Translations under genes and position numbers: made by a program
The notes under the pieces: generated by a model
Database searches by the model: none
What the model was told of the DNA's origin: nothing
The model's input: only the letters and a program-made list of their open reading frames with translations
From: Dietzia aurantiaca
GTDB taxonomy: Bacteria; Actinomycetota; Actinomycetes; Mycobacteriales; Mycobacteriaceae
DNA: 64,000 nucleotides
NCBI RefSeq assembly: GCF_021033825.1
Contig: NZ_JAIFXZ010000003.1
Coordinates: 124,001-188,000, forward strand
Direction: 5' to 3'
Part shown: positions 18,547 to 27,649 of the stretch, in pieces
Layout: each line of letters begins with the position of its first letter
How positions within the stretch are numbered: the first letter of the stretch is position 1

Positions 18547-19314
18547 TTATTCGACCTCCACGAAGCGGGACGTGGCCCCGGCGGCTGCGGTCGTTGTCGT
18601 CGTCGGGGTTGTCGTCGTCGTACTCGTCGCGCCCGTCGAACCCGCGGGGGTGGACGAGGTCGGTGGGCTGGCCGGGGGCGTCGGGATCGTCGGCCTGGTC
18701 GGACTACCGGGAGGCGGCGGCGGGGTGGGCCGCACGCTCGGGCGCGTGATCGGCGTCGGGGGGTTGAGCGACGGGCAGGTGTTCAGATGTCTGTCCGCCA
18801 TCCACGCCGGCGCGCCCTTGGCGATGGCCTCGTCGGGGCAGGTCATCAAGTACATCGAGATGTCGGGGACAGTGCGCCAGCGACCGTCGCGGAAGGACAC
18901 CCAGTACGGATCGCCGGAGTGCTCGCTGGCCATGACGGCCCACCCGCCGCCGCAGTCGATGATGCGTGATCCGCTGCGCGGGTGGCCGAGGTCGGCGTTG
19001 ATCGTGCGCGCGTCGCACGCGGCGGTGGCGCGGCGGGCGGTCGTCGTGGTGGCGGTGCCGGTCGTGGTGGACCGCGTGCTGCGATCCGGTCGCGTGACCG
19101 GGGTTCTCGTGCTGGTCGGTAGCGGGCCCGAGGCGACCTCCTCGCCCAGATAGCTGCCGCTGAGACGCAGGCCGACCACCACGGCGACGCCGATCACCAA
19201 CAACGCGACCAGCACGACCGCCGCGGCGATCACACCCCGGGGCGGGCCCGGGCGCGATCCCCCGGCCTCCGCGGGGGCCTCGTCTGCCGGCCGCCCCGGC
19301 CCGGACCCGTCCAC
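18547..19314 (-). CDS. Membrane-anchored protein with Thr/Pro-rich tail
   Basis: A 255-residue protein: short cytoplasmic head, one membrane helix (GVIAAAVVLVALLVIGVAVV), a Thr-rich linker, a Cys-containing extracellular domain (DCGGGWAVMASEH, DPYWVSFRDGRWR) and a low-complexity Pro/Thr/Ser tail ending TTTTTPTTTTTAAAG. The folded part resembles small mycobacterial surface proteins of the LppP/LprE type. The Thr runs are encoded by two adjacent copies of the GTTGTCGTCGTCG motif. The tail may be glycosylated, as for mycobacterial Thr/Pro-rich antigens, but this is inference. No enzymatic motif is seen. Confidence 0.75.
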   Translation of the reverse strand: MDGSGPGRPADEAPAEAGGSRPGPPRGVIAAAVVLVALLVIGVAVVVGLRLSGSYLGEEVASGPLPTSTRTPVTRPDRSTRSTTTGTATTTTARRATAACDARTINADLGHPRSGSRIIDCGGGWAVMASEHSGDPYWVSFRDGRWRTVPDISMYLMTCPDEAIAKGAPAWMADRHLNTCPSLNPPTPITRPSVRPTPPPPPGSPTRPTIPTPPASPPTSSTPAGSTGATSTTTTTPTTTTTAAAGATSRFVEVE

Positions 19315-19331
19315 GACGTCAGCTCACCACG

Positions 19332-19832
19332 TCAGATGGTGATGCCGGGCGGCAGCGGCCCGATAGGGGTGGCGTCGCCGTCGCCCGCGAGGGGGTTCCA
19401 GACGTAGACGGTGGTGAGGTAGCCGGCTTCCGCGTTGGCCTCGCCCTGCGCGGGCGGCTGCTGGATGCGCAGCGCGACGTGGAAGTCGCTGTGGCCGCCG
19501 AGCAGGACGCGGGGCGTGTCGCCGGGCTGCGTCGCGACCTGCTCGCCGTGGTGGTACAGCAGGACCTTGGTGGGCGAGGAGACGGTGCCGCCCTCGGTCT
19601 CGAGGAACAGATAGCCGAGGTTGCCGCACAGGTTGCCGTGCTCGCCGACCGTCCATCCGACGCCGTCGAAGGGACCGGGCGTCTCCTCGGCGACCTGCTC
19701 GACGTCGACCTCGCACCCGGCCGGCGGGCCGCCGAGTGAGTCGGTGTTGATGGCGTTCGCGGCGGGCGCGACCGCAGCGATCAGGCCTGCTGCGCACGCC
19801 GTGGCGGTGAGTGTTCTGGTGGTCCGGGACAT
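19332..19832 (-). CDS. Secreted LppP/LprE-like protein
   Basis: A 166-residue exported protein with a Sec signal peptide (RTTRTL, alanine-rich core, cleavage after ANA) and no lipobox. The conserved block SSPTKVLLYHHGEQV matches the LppP/LprE family, surface proteins of mycolata without a defined biochemical role. ATG 19832 has AAAGGAC upstream; the longer frame to 19859 has no better start. It precedes the Thr/Pro-rich protein by 17 bases on the same strand, suggesting an operon of two related surface proteins. Confidence 0.75.
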   Translation of the reverse strand: MSRTTRTLTATACAAGLIAAVAPAANAINTDSLGGPPAGCEVDVEQVAEETPGPFDGVGWTVGEHGNLCGNLGYLFLETEGGTVSSPTKVLLYHHGEQVATQPGDTPRVLLGGHSDFHVALRIQQPPAQGEANAEAGYLTTVYVWNPLAGDGDATPIGPLPPGITI

Positions 19833-20031
19833 GAGGGCCGTCCTTTCCAAACATTCCACAAAGACTGTCTGCCTTCACAGGTCATATCCCCCGTGGCGAC
19901 GATGGTGTTACCCGTCACATCGCCGTGTTGTGTCCTGCGTCTCACCCCGACCACCGGCGTGGGTACGGTGGATCCAGCCGGCGGCCCGCCCCTCCCGCGC
20001 CCCGTTCCGCCGCCCGCCAGGAAGGTGCACC

Positions 20032-20868
20032 GTGCCCGAGACCTCCACCGACGAGACCCCCACGCACGTCCTCGACCAGGTCGTCGCCCTGACGCCCGCC
20101 GGCGAGCACCGGTTCCGTGGCCGCACCCACGAGGCCTGGGCCAACATGGTGGGCCCGTTCGGCGGCACCACGGCGGCGACGATGCTCAACGCAGTTCTGC
20201 AGCACCCCGAGCGGCACGGCGATCCGCTGGCGCTGACGCTGAACTACGCGGGCCCGGTCGCCGACGGCGAGTTCCTCATCGAGGCCCGCCCCGTGCGCAC
20301 GAACCGCTCCAACCAGCACTGGGTCCTGGAGATGCGCCAGGGCGACGAGGTGGTCACCACCGCCACCGCGCTGACGGGCCTGCGCCGCGAGACGTGGTCG
20401 GAGACCGAGACCGGCCCGCCGGAGGTCCCGGCGCCGGAGAAGCTGCCGCGCGCCTCGGAGGATCGCGGGGTGCGCTGGATCGGGAACTACGACATGCGGT
20501 TCGTCACCGGTGGGTGGGACGACGTCGCGGGAGAAGAAGGGACGACGACGACGTCGACCACGACCATGTGGATCCGCGACTCGCCGGAACGCGGTCTCGA
20601 CCACCTCTCCCTGACGGCCCTGGGTGATTCGTTCTTCCCGCGCTCGTTCCTGCGGCTCGGACGCCCGGTGCCCGCGGGGACGGTGACGCTGTCGATCTAT
20701 TTCATGGCCACGGTGGACGAACTCGAGGCGCAGGGCACGGATTTCGTGCTCGGGAGCGTCCACGCGCACCGCTTCCACGGCAGTTATCACGACGAGTCGG
20801 CACGCCTGTGGTCTCGCGACGGCACGCTGCTCGCCATCAGTAACCAGTTGATGTACTTCAAGTCCTGA
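20032..20868 (+). CDS. Acyl-CoA thioesterase family protein (double hotdog, TesB-like)
   Basis: A 278-residue protein with two hotdog-like halves: an N-terminal half with GPFGGTTAATMLNAVLQHP and NYAGPVADGEFL, and a C-terminal half with LTALGDSFFPRSF and GTVTLSIYFMATV. This is the layout of the TesB-like thioesterase-family proteins of mycobacteria. It likely hydrolyses acyl-CoA in fatty acid turnover. GTG 20032 follows GGAAGGTG. The next gene, an acyl-CoA dehydrogenase, is 26 bases downstream. A GEEGTTTTSTTT stretch between the halves derives from a GACGACGACGACG run. Confidence 0.8.
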   Translation: MPETSTDETPTHVLDQVVALTPAGEHRFRGRTHEAWANMVGPFGGTTAATMLNAVLQHPERHGDPLALTLNYAGPVADGEFLIEARPVRTNRSNQHWVLEMRQGDEVVTTATALTGLRRETWSETETGPPEVPAPEKLPRASEDRGVRWIGNYDMRFVTGGWDDVAGEEGTTTTSTTTMWIRDSPERGLDHLSLTALGDSFFPRSFLRLGRPVPAGTVTLSIYFMATVDELEAQGTDFVLGSVHAHRFHGSYHDESARLWSRDGTLLAISNQLMYFKS

Positions 20869-20894
20869 TTTTCACGCCTGTAGAGGGGCAGCAC

Positions 20895-22556
20895 ATGTCG
20901 ACGACGCGCAACAGCACCACCCACGAGGTCCTCAACCAGGCTCCGCCGCGGGTCGGGGTGGACGAGTTCGCCCTCAACCCGGCACTGCAGGAGGCGCTGG
21001 CCGCGTTCGCGCCGAGCGCGAAGTCCGAGTGGTTCCACGAGATCGGTCGGCACGTGGGCACCGAGCAGTACCAGCACGATGCGGAGCTGGCCAACACGAT
21101 CACCCCGGTGCATCACTCGCACGACCGGTGGGGCAACCGCGCGGACGAGATCGAGTTCCATCCGGCCTACCACCGGATCATGGAGTTCTCGGTCTCCCGC
21201 GGCCTGCACACGTCGGCGTGGGCGGACCCCGGTGTGGGCGCGAACGTCGAGCGGGCGGCCGGGTTCATGCTGGTCTCGCAGATCGAGGCCGGGCACGGCT
21301 GCCCGCTGTCGATGACGCATGCGGTGGTGCCGTCACTGCGGATGAGTCCCGAGCTCGCCGCGGAGTGGGAGCCCGCGCTGCTGTCGACGGTCTATGACCC
21401 CGAACTGCGCGATCCCGCCACCAAGTCAGGCGTGCTGTTCGGGATGGCCATGACCGAGAAGCAGGGCGGCTCGGACGTGCGCGCCAACACCACCACTGCC
21501 GAGCCCGTCACCGCGGAGTCCTCCGCCGCGGCCGCCGGCTCCGGCATGTACGCCCTGCGCGGCCACAAGTGGTTCTGCTCCGCACCGCAGTCGGACGCGT
21601 TCCTCGTGCTGGCGCAGGCCCCGGAGGGGCTGAGCTGCTTTCTCGTGCCGCGCGTCCTGCCGGGCGGCGAGCGCAACCCGTTCCTGGTCCAGCGGCTCAA
21701 GGACAAGCTCGGCAACAAGTCCAACGCCTCCTCCGAGGTCGAGTTCGACGGCACACTGGGCTGGATGGTCGGCGAACCCGGCCGCGGGGTGCGCACGATC
21801 ATCGAGATGGTCGGCCGCACCCGGCTGGACTGCGTACTCGGCGCGGCCGCCGGCATGCGCCAGGGTGTGGCCGAGGCGGCGTGGCACGCCCGTCATCGCG
21901 CGGCGTTCGACGCCACCCTGATCGATCAGCCTGCGATGGCCGCGGTGATCGCCGACCTGCAGCTCGAGTCCGAGGCCGCGACCTGGACCGCACTGCGCCT
22001 GGCCGCCGCCCACGACGACGAGGACGCCGCCCCCTTCCGCCGCCTCGCCACCGCCGTAGCCAAGTACTGGATCTGCAAGCGCGGGCCGAACCACGCCTAC
22101 GAGTCGCTCGAGTGCCTCGGCGGTAACGGATACACCGAGGCATTCCCATTGGCCCGCCGATACCGGGAGCAGCCGGTGCTCGCAGTGTGGGAGGGATCGG
22201 GCAACGTCATCGCCCTGGACGTGTTGCGGGCGATGGCCCGCGAGCCCGAGTCGGTGACCGCGTTCGACGCCGAACTCGACGCCCAGCTGGGCCGGAACGG
22301 GCTGTTCGACCAGCACGTCGAGCATGTCCGCGCCCTCATCGCCCGGGCCGCCTCCGATCCGGTCGCGGCGCCCGCGATCGCCCGCCGCCTGGTCGAGGCG
22401 ATGGCGCTGGCACTGCAGGCCGCGACCCTGCTCGCCTACGCCCCGGCGCCGGTCGCGGCGGCGTTCTGCCTGGCCCGGCTCGGCCCCGATCGCTCGGCCG
22501 AGTACGGTGCCCTGCCCGACGGCGTCGACATCGCCGCCCTCGTCGCCCGCGCCTGA
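20895..22556 (+). CDS. Acyl-CoA dehydrogenase, AidB-like
   Basis: A 553-residue FAD flavoprotein related to AidB and isovaleryl-CoA dehydrogenases. Visible blocks: MTEKQGGSDVRANTT (FAD/substrate region), LKDKLGNKSNASSEVEFDG and ECLGGNGYTE near the C-terminus. E. coli AidB is part of the response to alkylation damage, but many actinobacterial members act in acyl-CoA catabolism. The adjacent thioesterase favours a metabolic role. A GGGG element precedes ATG 20895. Confidence 0.88.
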   Translation: MSTTRNSTTHEVLNQAPPRVGVDEFALNPALQEALAAFAPSAKSEWFHEIGRHVGTEQYQHDAELANTITPVHHSHDRWGNRADEIEFHPAYHRIMEFSVSRGLHTSAWADPGVGANVERAAGFMLVSQIEAGHGCPLSMTHAVVPSLRMSPELAAEWEPALLSTVYDPELRDPATKSGVLFGMAMTEKQGGSDVRANTTTAEPVTAESSAAAAGSGMYALRGHKWFCSAPQSDAFLVLAQAPEGLSCFLVPRVLPGGERNPFLVQRLKDKLGNKSNASSEVEFDGTLGWMVGEPGRGVRTIIEMVGRTRLDCVLGAAAGMRQGVAEAAWHARHRAAFDATLIDQPAMAAVIADLQLESEAATWTALRLAAAHDDEDAAPFRRLATAVAKYWICKRGPNHAYESLECLGGNGYTEAFPLARRYREQPVLAVWEGSGNVIALDVLRAMAREPESVTAFDAELDAQLGRNGLFDQHVEHVRALIARAASDPVAAPAIARRLVEAMALALQAATLLAYAPAPVAAAFCLARLGPDRSAEYGALPDGVDIAALVARA

Positions 22557-22737
22557 GCAGCGCCTGCCCGCGACCCGGCCTCGCCAGGGCCCGCCCGGCC
22601 TACCTCGCTCACCGACTTGGTCGCGGCTGTGGCGGACGTGGTCGTCATCGTTGCGGGGTGCGGCGGGGCCAGCGCAGCGCGCCTGACACGTGAGGCGATG
22701 ACCGCCATGGGCCCGGGCGCGCCGCTTGGGCAGGGTG
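22557..22737. other. Convergent intergenic region
   Basis: 181 bases between the acyl-CoA dehydrogenase and transaldolase stop codons. They contain short GC-rich inverted repeats, including CGCCTGACACGTGAGGCG near 22679, that could end transcription from both sides. No coding frame is convincing. Confidence 0.4.
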
Positions 22738-23865
22738 TCAGTTTTCAGCGTTCGCCCGGATCTGTTGCGCCGTTGTCTGCAGTAGTCCGGTCCATGCCGA
22801 CTCGAACTTGGCGACACCCTCCGCCTCCAGCTTGTCGAACACCTCGACCAGATCCACGCCGACCCGCTCGAGGCTCCGGAAGGTCTCCGCAGACTGCTCG
22901 GCCCTACCGACGACCGGGTCCTTCTCGACCCGGCCGTGGTCCGCGAAGGCCTCCATGGTGGACGCGGGCATGGTGTTGACCGTGCCTGGGGTGATGAGAC
23001 CGCTCACATAAAGGGTGTCGTCGTACTCCGGATTCTTGACGCCGGTCGACGCCCACAGTGGACGCTGTGGCCGGGCGCCCCTGCCGGCCAGCTCGGCGAA
23101 GCGGGCACCGGCGGAGAACACCTCGCTGTACTCGGCGTACGCGAGCCGAGCGTTGGCGAGGGCGGCCTTACCCTGGAGGTCGCGGGCCTCCCCGGTGCCG
23201 AGTTCTTCGAGCCGCGCATCGATCTCGGTGTCCACCCGGGACACGAAGAACGAGGCGACCGAGTGGATGGAACCCAGGTCGTGGCCCGCCTCGGCGGCGG
23301 CGGACAGCCCCTCCAGATAGGACTGCATGACCTGCACGTAACGATCGACGGAGAAGATCAGCGTGACGTTGACGCTGATCCCCTCGGCGATCACCCGGCG
23401 GATCGCCTCCAGCCCCGCTACGGTGGCCGGAATCTTGATGAGGAGATTCGGGCGATCAACGATCCGCCACAGCTCGATCGCCTGCGCGACAGTGGCATCC
23501 GCGTCGTGGGCGAGGCGCGGGTCCACTTCGATCGACACCCGGCCGTCGACCTCGTCCGACACCGCGAACACCGGTTCGAGCACGTCACAGGCAGCGCGGA
23601 CGTCGTCGGTCGTGGTCGTCCGGATCACGGTATCGACATCAGCGCCCTCCGCGGCGAGTGCTGCGACCTGGGTGTCATACGCGGTTCCCGAGCTGAGCGC
23701 CGCCTGGAAGATGGACGGATTGGTGGTCACGCCGACGACCGAGCGAGTGGCCACCAGTTCAGCCAGCTCGCCCGAGGAGATGAGGTCGCGCGACAGATCG
23801 TCGAGCCACACGGAGACCCCGGCTTCAGACAGTGCGGACAGGTTCGGGTTCTGGTTCTGGTTCAT
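22738..23865 (-). CDS. tal: Transaldolase
   Basis: Transfers a dihydroxyacetone unit between sugar phosphates in the non-oxidative pentose phosphate pathway. The 375-residue length is typical of the long actinobacterial form. Motifs: [13 protein letters not shown] near residue 45, the Schiff-base lysine in NLLIKIPAT near 140, and [14 protein letters not shown] 23865 has AAAGG upstream, and a perfect GC hairpin (23878-23895) sits just before it. It is downstream of the DeoR gene and divergent from fgd-pgi-gnd, so all are probably co-regulated. Confidence 0.96.
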   Translation of the reverse strand: MNQNQNPNLSALSEAGVSVWLDDLSRDLISSGELAELVATRSVVGVTTNPSIFQAALSSGTAYDTQVAALAAEGADVDTVIRTTTTDDVRAACDVLEPVFAVSDEVDGRVSIEVDPRLAHDADATVAQAIELWRIVDRPNLLIKIPATVAGLEAIRRVIAEGISVNVTLIFSVDRYVQVMQSYLEGLSAAAEAGHDLGSIHSVASFFVSRVDTEIDARLEELGTGEARDLQGKAALANARLAYAEYSEVFSAGARFAELAGRGARPQRPLWASTGVKNPEYDDTLYVSGLITPGTVNTMPASTMEAFADHGRVEKDPVVGRAEQSAETFRSLERVGVDLVEVFDKLEAEGVAKFESAWTGLLQTTAQQIRANAEN

Positions 23866-23877
23866 GGGAACCTTTCT

Positions 23878-23895
23878 GCGGCGGCGTGCCGCCGC
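23878..23895. promoter_or_regulatory. Hairpin in front of tal
   Basis: GCGGCGGC-GT-GCCGCCGC is a perfect 8-bp stem immediately upstream of the transaldolase ribosome site on the minus strand. It could reduce read-through from deoR or mask translation. Confidence 0.45.
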
Positions 23896-23996
23896 TCTCG
23901 GTGCGAGGGTTGCGTCTGTGGATGGTCGGGACGGGGTCAGCAGGACGGGCCGCGGAGGAAAGCCGGGCGAGAGCGGAAGCAGGCTGCGGGCACGGG

Positions 23997-24761
23997 TCAG
24001 ACGTCGAGCTCCGCGATCTCGAACGCCGCCCCGTACTCGGCGACGCGGGCCGGGGCCAGCCCGGGGTCGGTGACCAGCACGTCCACCTCGTCGAGATCGG
24101 CGACCCTCGCCAGCGTGCGAGTACCGAACTTGGTGCTGTCCGCCACGACGACGGAGGTCGCCGACGCGGCGAGCATGGCCCTCTTGACCGGCACTTCCAG
24201 GGTGTTGGTGTTGGTGATCCCCGCCGCCGGGTCCACGGCATCGGCGCCGAGGAACGCCCAGGTCGCGGAGAAGTCCGAGAAGAAGTCCGTCGCGCGCGGA
24301 CCGATCAGCGTGTAGACCGTGTTCAGCAGCTCGCCGCCGGCGAGGAAGAGCCGGACACCCGGCACCCCCGCGAGCAGGGTGGCGATCCGCAGGTCGTTGG
24401 TGATGAAGGTCAGATCCGGGACGTGCCGCAGCGCCACCGCCACCTGGAACGTGGTCGATCCGCTGTCGAGGATCACGCTGTCGCCCTCGTGCACGCGCCC
24501 GGCCGCATGACGGGCGATGGCCACTTTCTGCCGGCGGTGCTCGAACTCCTTGACCGCGTAGGGGACTTCGAACGCCGCACCGCCGACGGGCCTGGCTCCG
24601 CCATGTGTGCGCTCGGCCTGACCATCGCGCACCAGCCCGTCGAGGTCGCGCCGGATCGTCGATGCGTCGACCCCCAGCTCGACGGAGAGCTTCTTGGCCT
24701 CGACATACCCGTCCCTGTGCAGCAGTCGGACTATCTCTCGGCGCCTCTGCCGGACTGACAC
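23997..24761 (-). CDS. DeoR-family sugar-phosphate regulator
   Basis: A 254-residue repressor with the N-terminal DeoR helix-turn-helix ([20 protein letters not shown], then [11 protein letters not shown]) and a C-terminal ISOCOT-like sugar-phosphate sensor domain ([30 protein letters not shown]). GTG 24761 is chosen because AGGGGG precedes it and it matches the family start; the frame to 24911 would cover the promoter. Large inverted repeats lie between it and fgd. The likely effector is a phosphorylated sugar of the pentose phosphate pathway (inference). Confidence 0.9.
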   Translation of the reverse strand: MSVRQRRREIVRLLHRDGYVEAKKLSVELGVDASTIRRDLDGLVRDGQAERTHGGARPVGGAAFEVPYAVKEFEHRRQKVAIARHAAGRVHEGDSVILDSGSTTFQVAVALRHVPDLTFITNDLRIATLLAGVPGVRLFLAGGELLNTVYTLIGPRATDFFSDFSATWAFLGADAVDPAAGITNTNTLEVPVKRAMLAASATSVVVADSTKFGTRTLARVADLDEVDVLVTDPGLAPARVAEYGAAFEIAELDV

Positions 24762-24810
24762 GTTTCCCCCTGTACGGGCGCCTCTCGCCTCGTCTGCGGC
24801 CACTCTAAAC

Positions 24811-24882
24811 GATTGTGTGCAATCACCGGCGCGCTTTGCACACTTACTGGTAATTTCAGACTCTGATGCACGAATTCGTGCA
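24811..24882. promoter_or_regulatory. DeoR operators between deoR and fgd
   Basis: GTGTGCAA (24815-24822) and TTGCACAC (24836-24843) form a perfect inverted repeat with a 13-base spacer. TGCACGAATTCGTGCA (24867-24882) is a perfect 16-bp palindrome. All share a TGCA core. A TAATTT -10-like element for fgd lies between them at 24851-24856, so binding could block fgd as well as deoR. Confidence 0.75.
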
Positions 24883-24913
24883 GACCGCAGCGACGCGAAA
24901 TGAGTAGACACGC

Positions 24914-25921
24914 ATGCTCCGACTCGGACTCAAGGCCTCGGCGGAACAGTTCGCCCCACGCGAGTTGGTGGAGATCGCCGTCTCCGCCGAAGCGCACGGA
25001 ATGGACTCGGTGACCGTCTCCGACCACTTCCAGCCGTGGCGACACAACGGCGGCCACGCCCCGTTCTCCCTGGCCTGGATGGCCGCGGTGGGCGAACGGA
25101 CCGAGCGGGTCCAGATCGGCACCTCCGTCATGACCCCGACCTTCCGTTACAACCCCGCCGTGATCGCCCAGGCATTCGCGACCATGGCGTGCCTGTACCC
25201 GGGACGCATCATGCTGGGCGTCGGGACCGGCGAGGCCCTCAACGAAGTGGCCACCGGCGGGTTCGACGGCGAGTGGCCCGAGTTCCGGGAGCGCTTCGCC
25301 CGGTTGCGCGAATCCGTGCGCTTGATGCGTGAACTGTGGACGGGCGAGGAAGTGACATTCGACGGTGACTACTTCCACACCAAGGGCGCCTACATGTACG
25401 ACGTGCCCGAACAACCCGTGCCGGTCTACATCGCCGCCGGCGGGCCGGTCGTGGCCCGCTACGCCGGCCGCGCCGGTGACGGGTTCATCTGCACCTCCGG
25501 CAAGGGCATGGAGCTCTACACCGACAAGCTCATCCCGGCCGTGCACGACGGCGCCGAGAAGGCAGGTCGGGAGCTATCCGCGATCGACCGGATGATCGAG
25601 ATCAAGATCTCCTACGACACCGACCCGGAGAAGGCATTGGAGAACACGCGCTTCTGGGCGCCGCTGTCGCTGACCGCGGAACAGAAACACAGCGTCGGCT
25701 CCTCACGCGAGATGGAGGAGCTGGCCGACGAGCTGCCCATCGAGCAGGTCGCCAAACGCTGGATCGTCGCCTCCGACCCCGACGACGCGGTGGAGCAGAT
25801 CACGCAGTACACCGACGCCGGCCTCAATCACCTGGTCTTCCACGCCCCCGGCCACGACCAGAACCGCTTCCTCACCCTGTTCGAACGCGACCTCGCGCCG
25901 CGGTTGCGCGCGCTCGGATGA
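24914..25921 (+). CDS. fgd: F420-dependent glucose-6-phosphate dehydrogenase
   Basis: Oxidises glucose-6-phosphate to 6-phosphogluconolactone while reducing cofactor F420. The 335-residue luciferase-like (LLM) fold and conserved residues match FGD1: the catalytic His and Trp in SDHFQPW near residue 40 and the Glu in GTGEALNE near 109. It heads an operon with pgi (ATGA overlap) and gnd and is divergent from deoR-tal. It supplies F420H2, used in mycolata for redox and nitrosative defence and pro-drug activation. Confidence 0.95.
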   Translation: MLRLGLKASAEQFAPRELVEIAVSAEAHGMDSVTVSDHFQPWRHNGGHAPFSLAWMAAVGERTERVQIGTSVMTPTFRYNPAVIAQAFATMACLYPGRIMLGVGTGEALNEVATGGFDGEWPEFRERFARLRESVRLMRELWTGEEVTFDGDYFHTKGAYMYDVPEQPVPVYIAAGGPVVARYAGRAGDGFICTSGKGMELYTDKLIPAVHDGAEKAGRELSAIDRMIEIKISYDTDPEKALENTRFWAPLSLTAEQKHSVGSSREMEELADELPIEQVAKRWIVASDPDDAVEQITQYTDAGLNHLVFHAPGHDQNRFLTLFERDLAPRLRALG

Positions 25922-25935
25922 AAGGGACCCGAACC

Positions 25936-27576
25936 ATGCCGACCTCCCCTCAGCACGGCCCCTCCTGGAAAGCCCTCGCCGACCACCAGGACGACGCGCG
26001 CTCCCGGAGCCTGACCGACCTCTTCGCTGCCGATCCCGCCCGCGGATCGGACCTCACCGTGGCCGCGGCGAGTCTGTACATCGACTACAGCAAACACCTC
26101 ATCACCCGAGAAACCCTGTCTCTACTGCTCGCCCTCGCCCGCGAGCGCGGCGTCGAGGCACGTCGCGACGCCATGTTCGCCGGGGCCCGAATCAACACCA
26201 CCGAAAACAGGCCGGTCCTGCACACCGCGCTGCGACTGCCCGCCGATCACGAACTCGTCGTGGACGGCCGGAACGTGACCACCGACGTCCACGAGGTCCT
26301 CGGGCGGATGGCCGACATCACCGACAGGGTCCGCTCCGGCGAATGGACCGGGGCGACAGGCCACCCCATCCGCACCGTGATCAACATCGGGATCGGCGGC
26401 TCGGATCTCGGCCCGGCCATGGCCACGCGGGCCCTGCGGCATCACTGCGACGGCCCGCAGGTGCGCTTCGTCTCGAACGTCGACCCGGCAGACCTGACCT
26501 CCGTGCTCGCCGATCTCGACCCGGCCAGCACCCTCGTCGTCGTCGTCTCCAAAACCTTCACCACCCTGGAGACCATGACCAATGCCGCGGTGGCCAGGGC
26601 CTGGATCACAGGCGCCCTCGGCGCCGACGCGGTCCCCCGCCACTTCGTGGCGGTCTCCGCGAACACCGAACGCGCCGCCGAATTCGGCATCCCCGCGGAC
26701 AACGTGTTCGGCTTCTGGGACTGGGTGGGCGGCCGCTACTCCGTCGGCTCCGCGGTGGGCCTGAGCCTCATGTTCGCGATCGGCTCCGAGCGGTTCGCCG
26801 AGTTCCTCGCCGGCATGCGCAGCATCGACGAACATTTCCTCGCCGCGCCCGCGCACGCCAACGCGCCCATCCTGCTGGGCCTGTTGGGGGTCTGGTACTC
26901 CAGCTTCTACGGCGCCGACTCCCGCGCCGTGCTGCCGTACTCCCACGATCTCGCGCGACTACCCGCCTACCTGCAACAACTGTCCATGGAATCCAACGGC
27001 AAATCGGTCCACACCGACGGTCGCCCCGTGGCGGTGGGCACCGGCGAGATCATCTGGGGCGAGCCCGGAACCAACGGCCAGCACGCCTTCCACCAGCTCC
27101 TCCACCAGGGCACCCGGCTCACCCCGGTCGACTTCATCGGCTTCGCACAACCCACCGACGACCTGCCGTCCCTCGGCGGGCAGGGGACCATGCACGACGT
27201 GCTGCTGGCCAACATGCTCGCCCAGTCCAAGGTGATGGCGTTCGGCCGCTCCGCCGCAGATGTGGCACGCGACGGCACCCCTGCCGACCTCATCGGCCAC
27301 AAGACCATGCCCGGCGACCAGCCGTCCACCACGATCGTCGCCCCGCGCCTGACCCCCTCGACCCTCGGCCAGCTCATCGCCCTCTACGAGCACCAGGTGT
27401 TCGTCCAGGGCGTCATCTGGGACATCAACTCCTTCGACCAGTGGGGGGTCGAACTCGGCAAGGCGTCAGCACTCGAGTTCGGCGACGCGCTGGCCGGCGC
27501 CACGTCCGGCACGACCGGCGACAGCTCCAGCGACGGGCTCGTCGCAGCGCTGCGACGAGCCCGCACCGCCGCCTAG
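25936..27576 (+). CDS. pgi: Glucose-6-phosphate isomerase
   Basis: Interconverts fructose-6-phosphate and glucose-6-phosphate. The 546-residue protein has signatures [32 protein letters not shown] and [23 protein letters not shown] 25936 has AAAGGGA upstream; ATG 25918, overlapping the fgd stop, is the alternative. Its place between fgd and gnd means it feeds substrate to FGD, allowing cycling of hexose phosphate for F420H2 production, as argued for mycobacteria. Confidence 0.96.
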   Translation: MPTSPQHGPSWKALADHQDDARSRSLTDLFAADPARGSDLTVAAASLYIDYSKHLITRETLSLLLALARERGVEARRDAMFAGARINTTENRPVLHTALRLPADHELVVDGRNVTTDVHEVLGRMADITDRVRSGEWTGATGHPIRTVINIGIGGSDLGPAMATRALRHHCDGPQVRFVSNVDPADLTSVLADLDPASTLVVVVSKTFTTLETMTNAAVARAWITGALGADAVPRHFVAVSANTERAAEFGIPADNVFGFWDWVGGRYSVGSAVGLSLMFAIGSERFAEFLAGMRSIDEHFLAAPAHANAPILLGLLGVWYSSFYGADSRAVLPYSHDLARLPAYLQQLSMESNGKSVHTDGRPVAVGTGEIIWGEPGTNGQHAFHQLLHQGTRLTPVDFIGFAQPTDDLPSLGGQGTMHDVLLANMLAQSKVMAFGRSAADVARDGTPADLIGHKTMPGDQPSTTIVAPRLTPSTLGQLIALYEHQVFVQGVIWDINSFDQWGVELGKASALEFGDALAGATSGTTGDSSSDGLVAALRRARTAA

Positions 27577-27649
27577 AACTCACGACCGCACCCCCCGCGA
27601 TCACACATCACATCCACGATCAGACCCACCACGAGACCAACGAGGACAT

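Noticed and set aside
19890-19925. CRP-like site between the LppP/LprE-like and thioesterase genes
   Set aside because: One half site (GTCACA) is good but the other differs at several positions, so it is not convincing.
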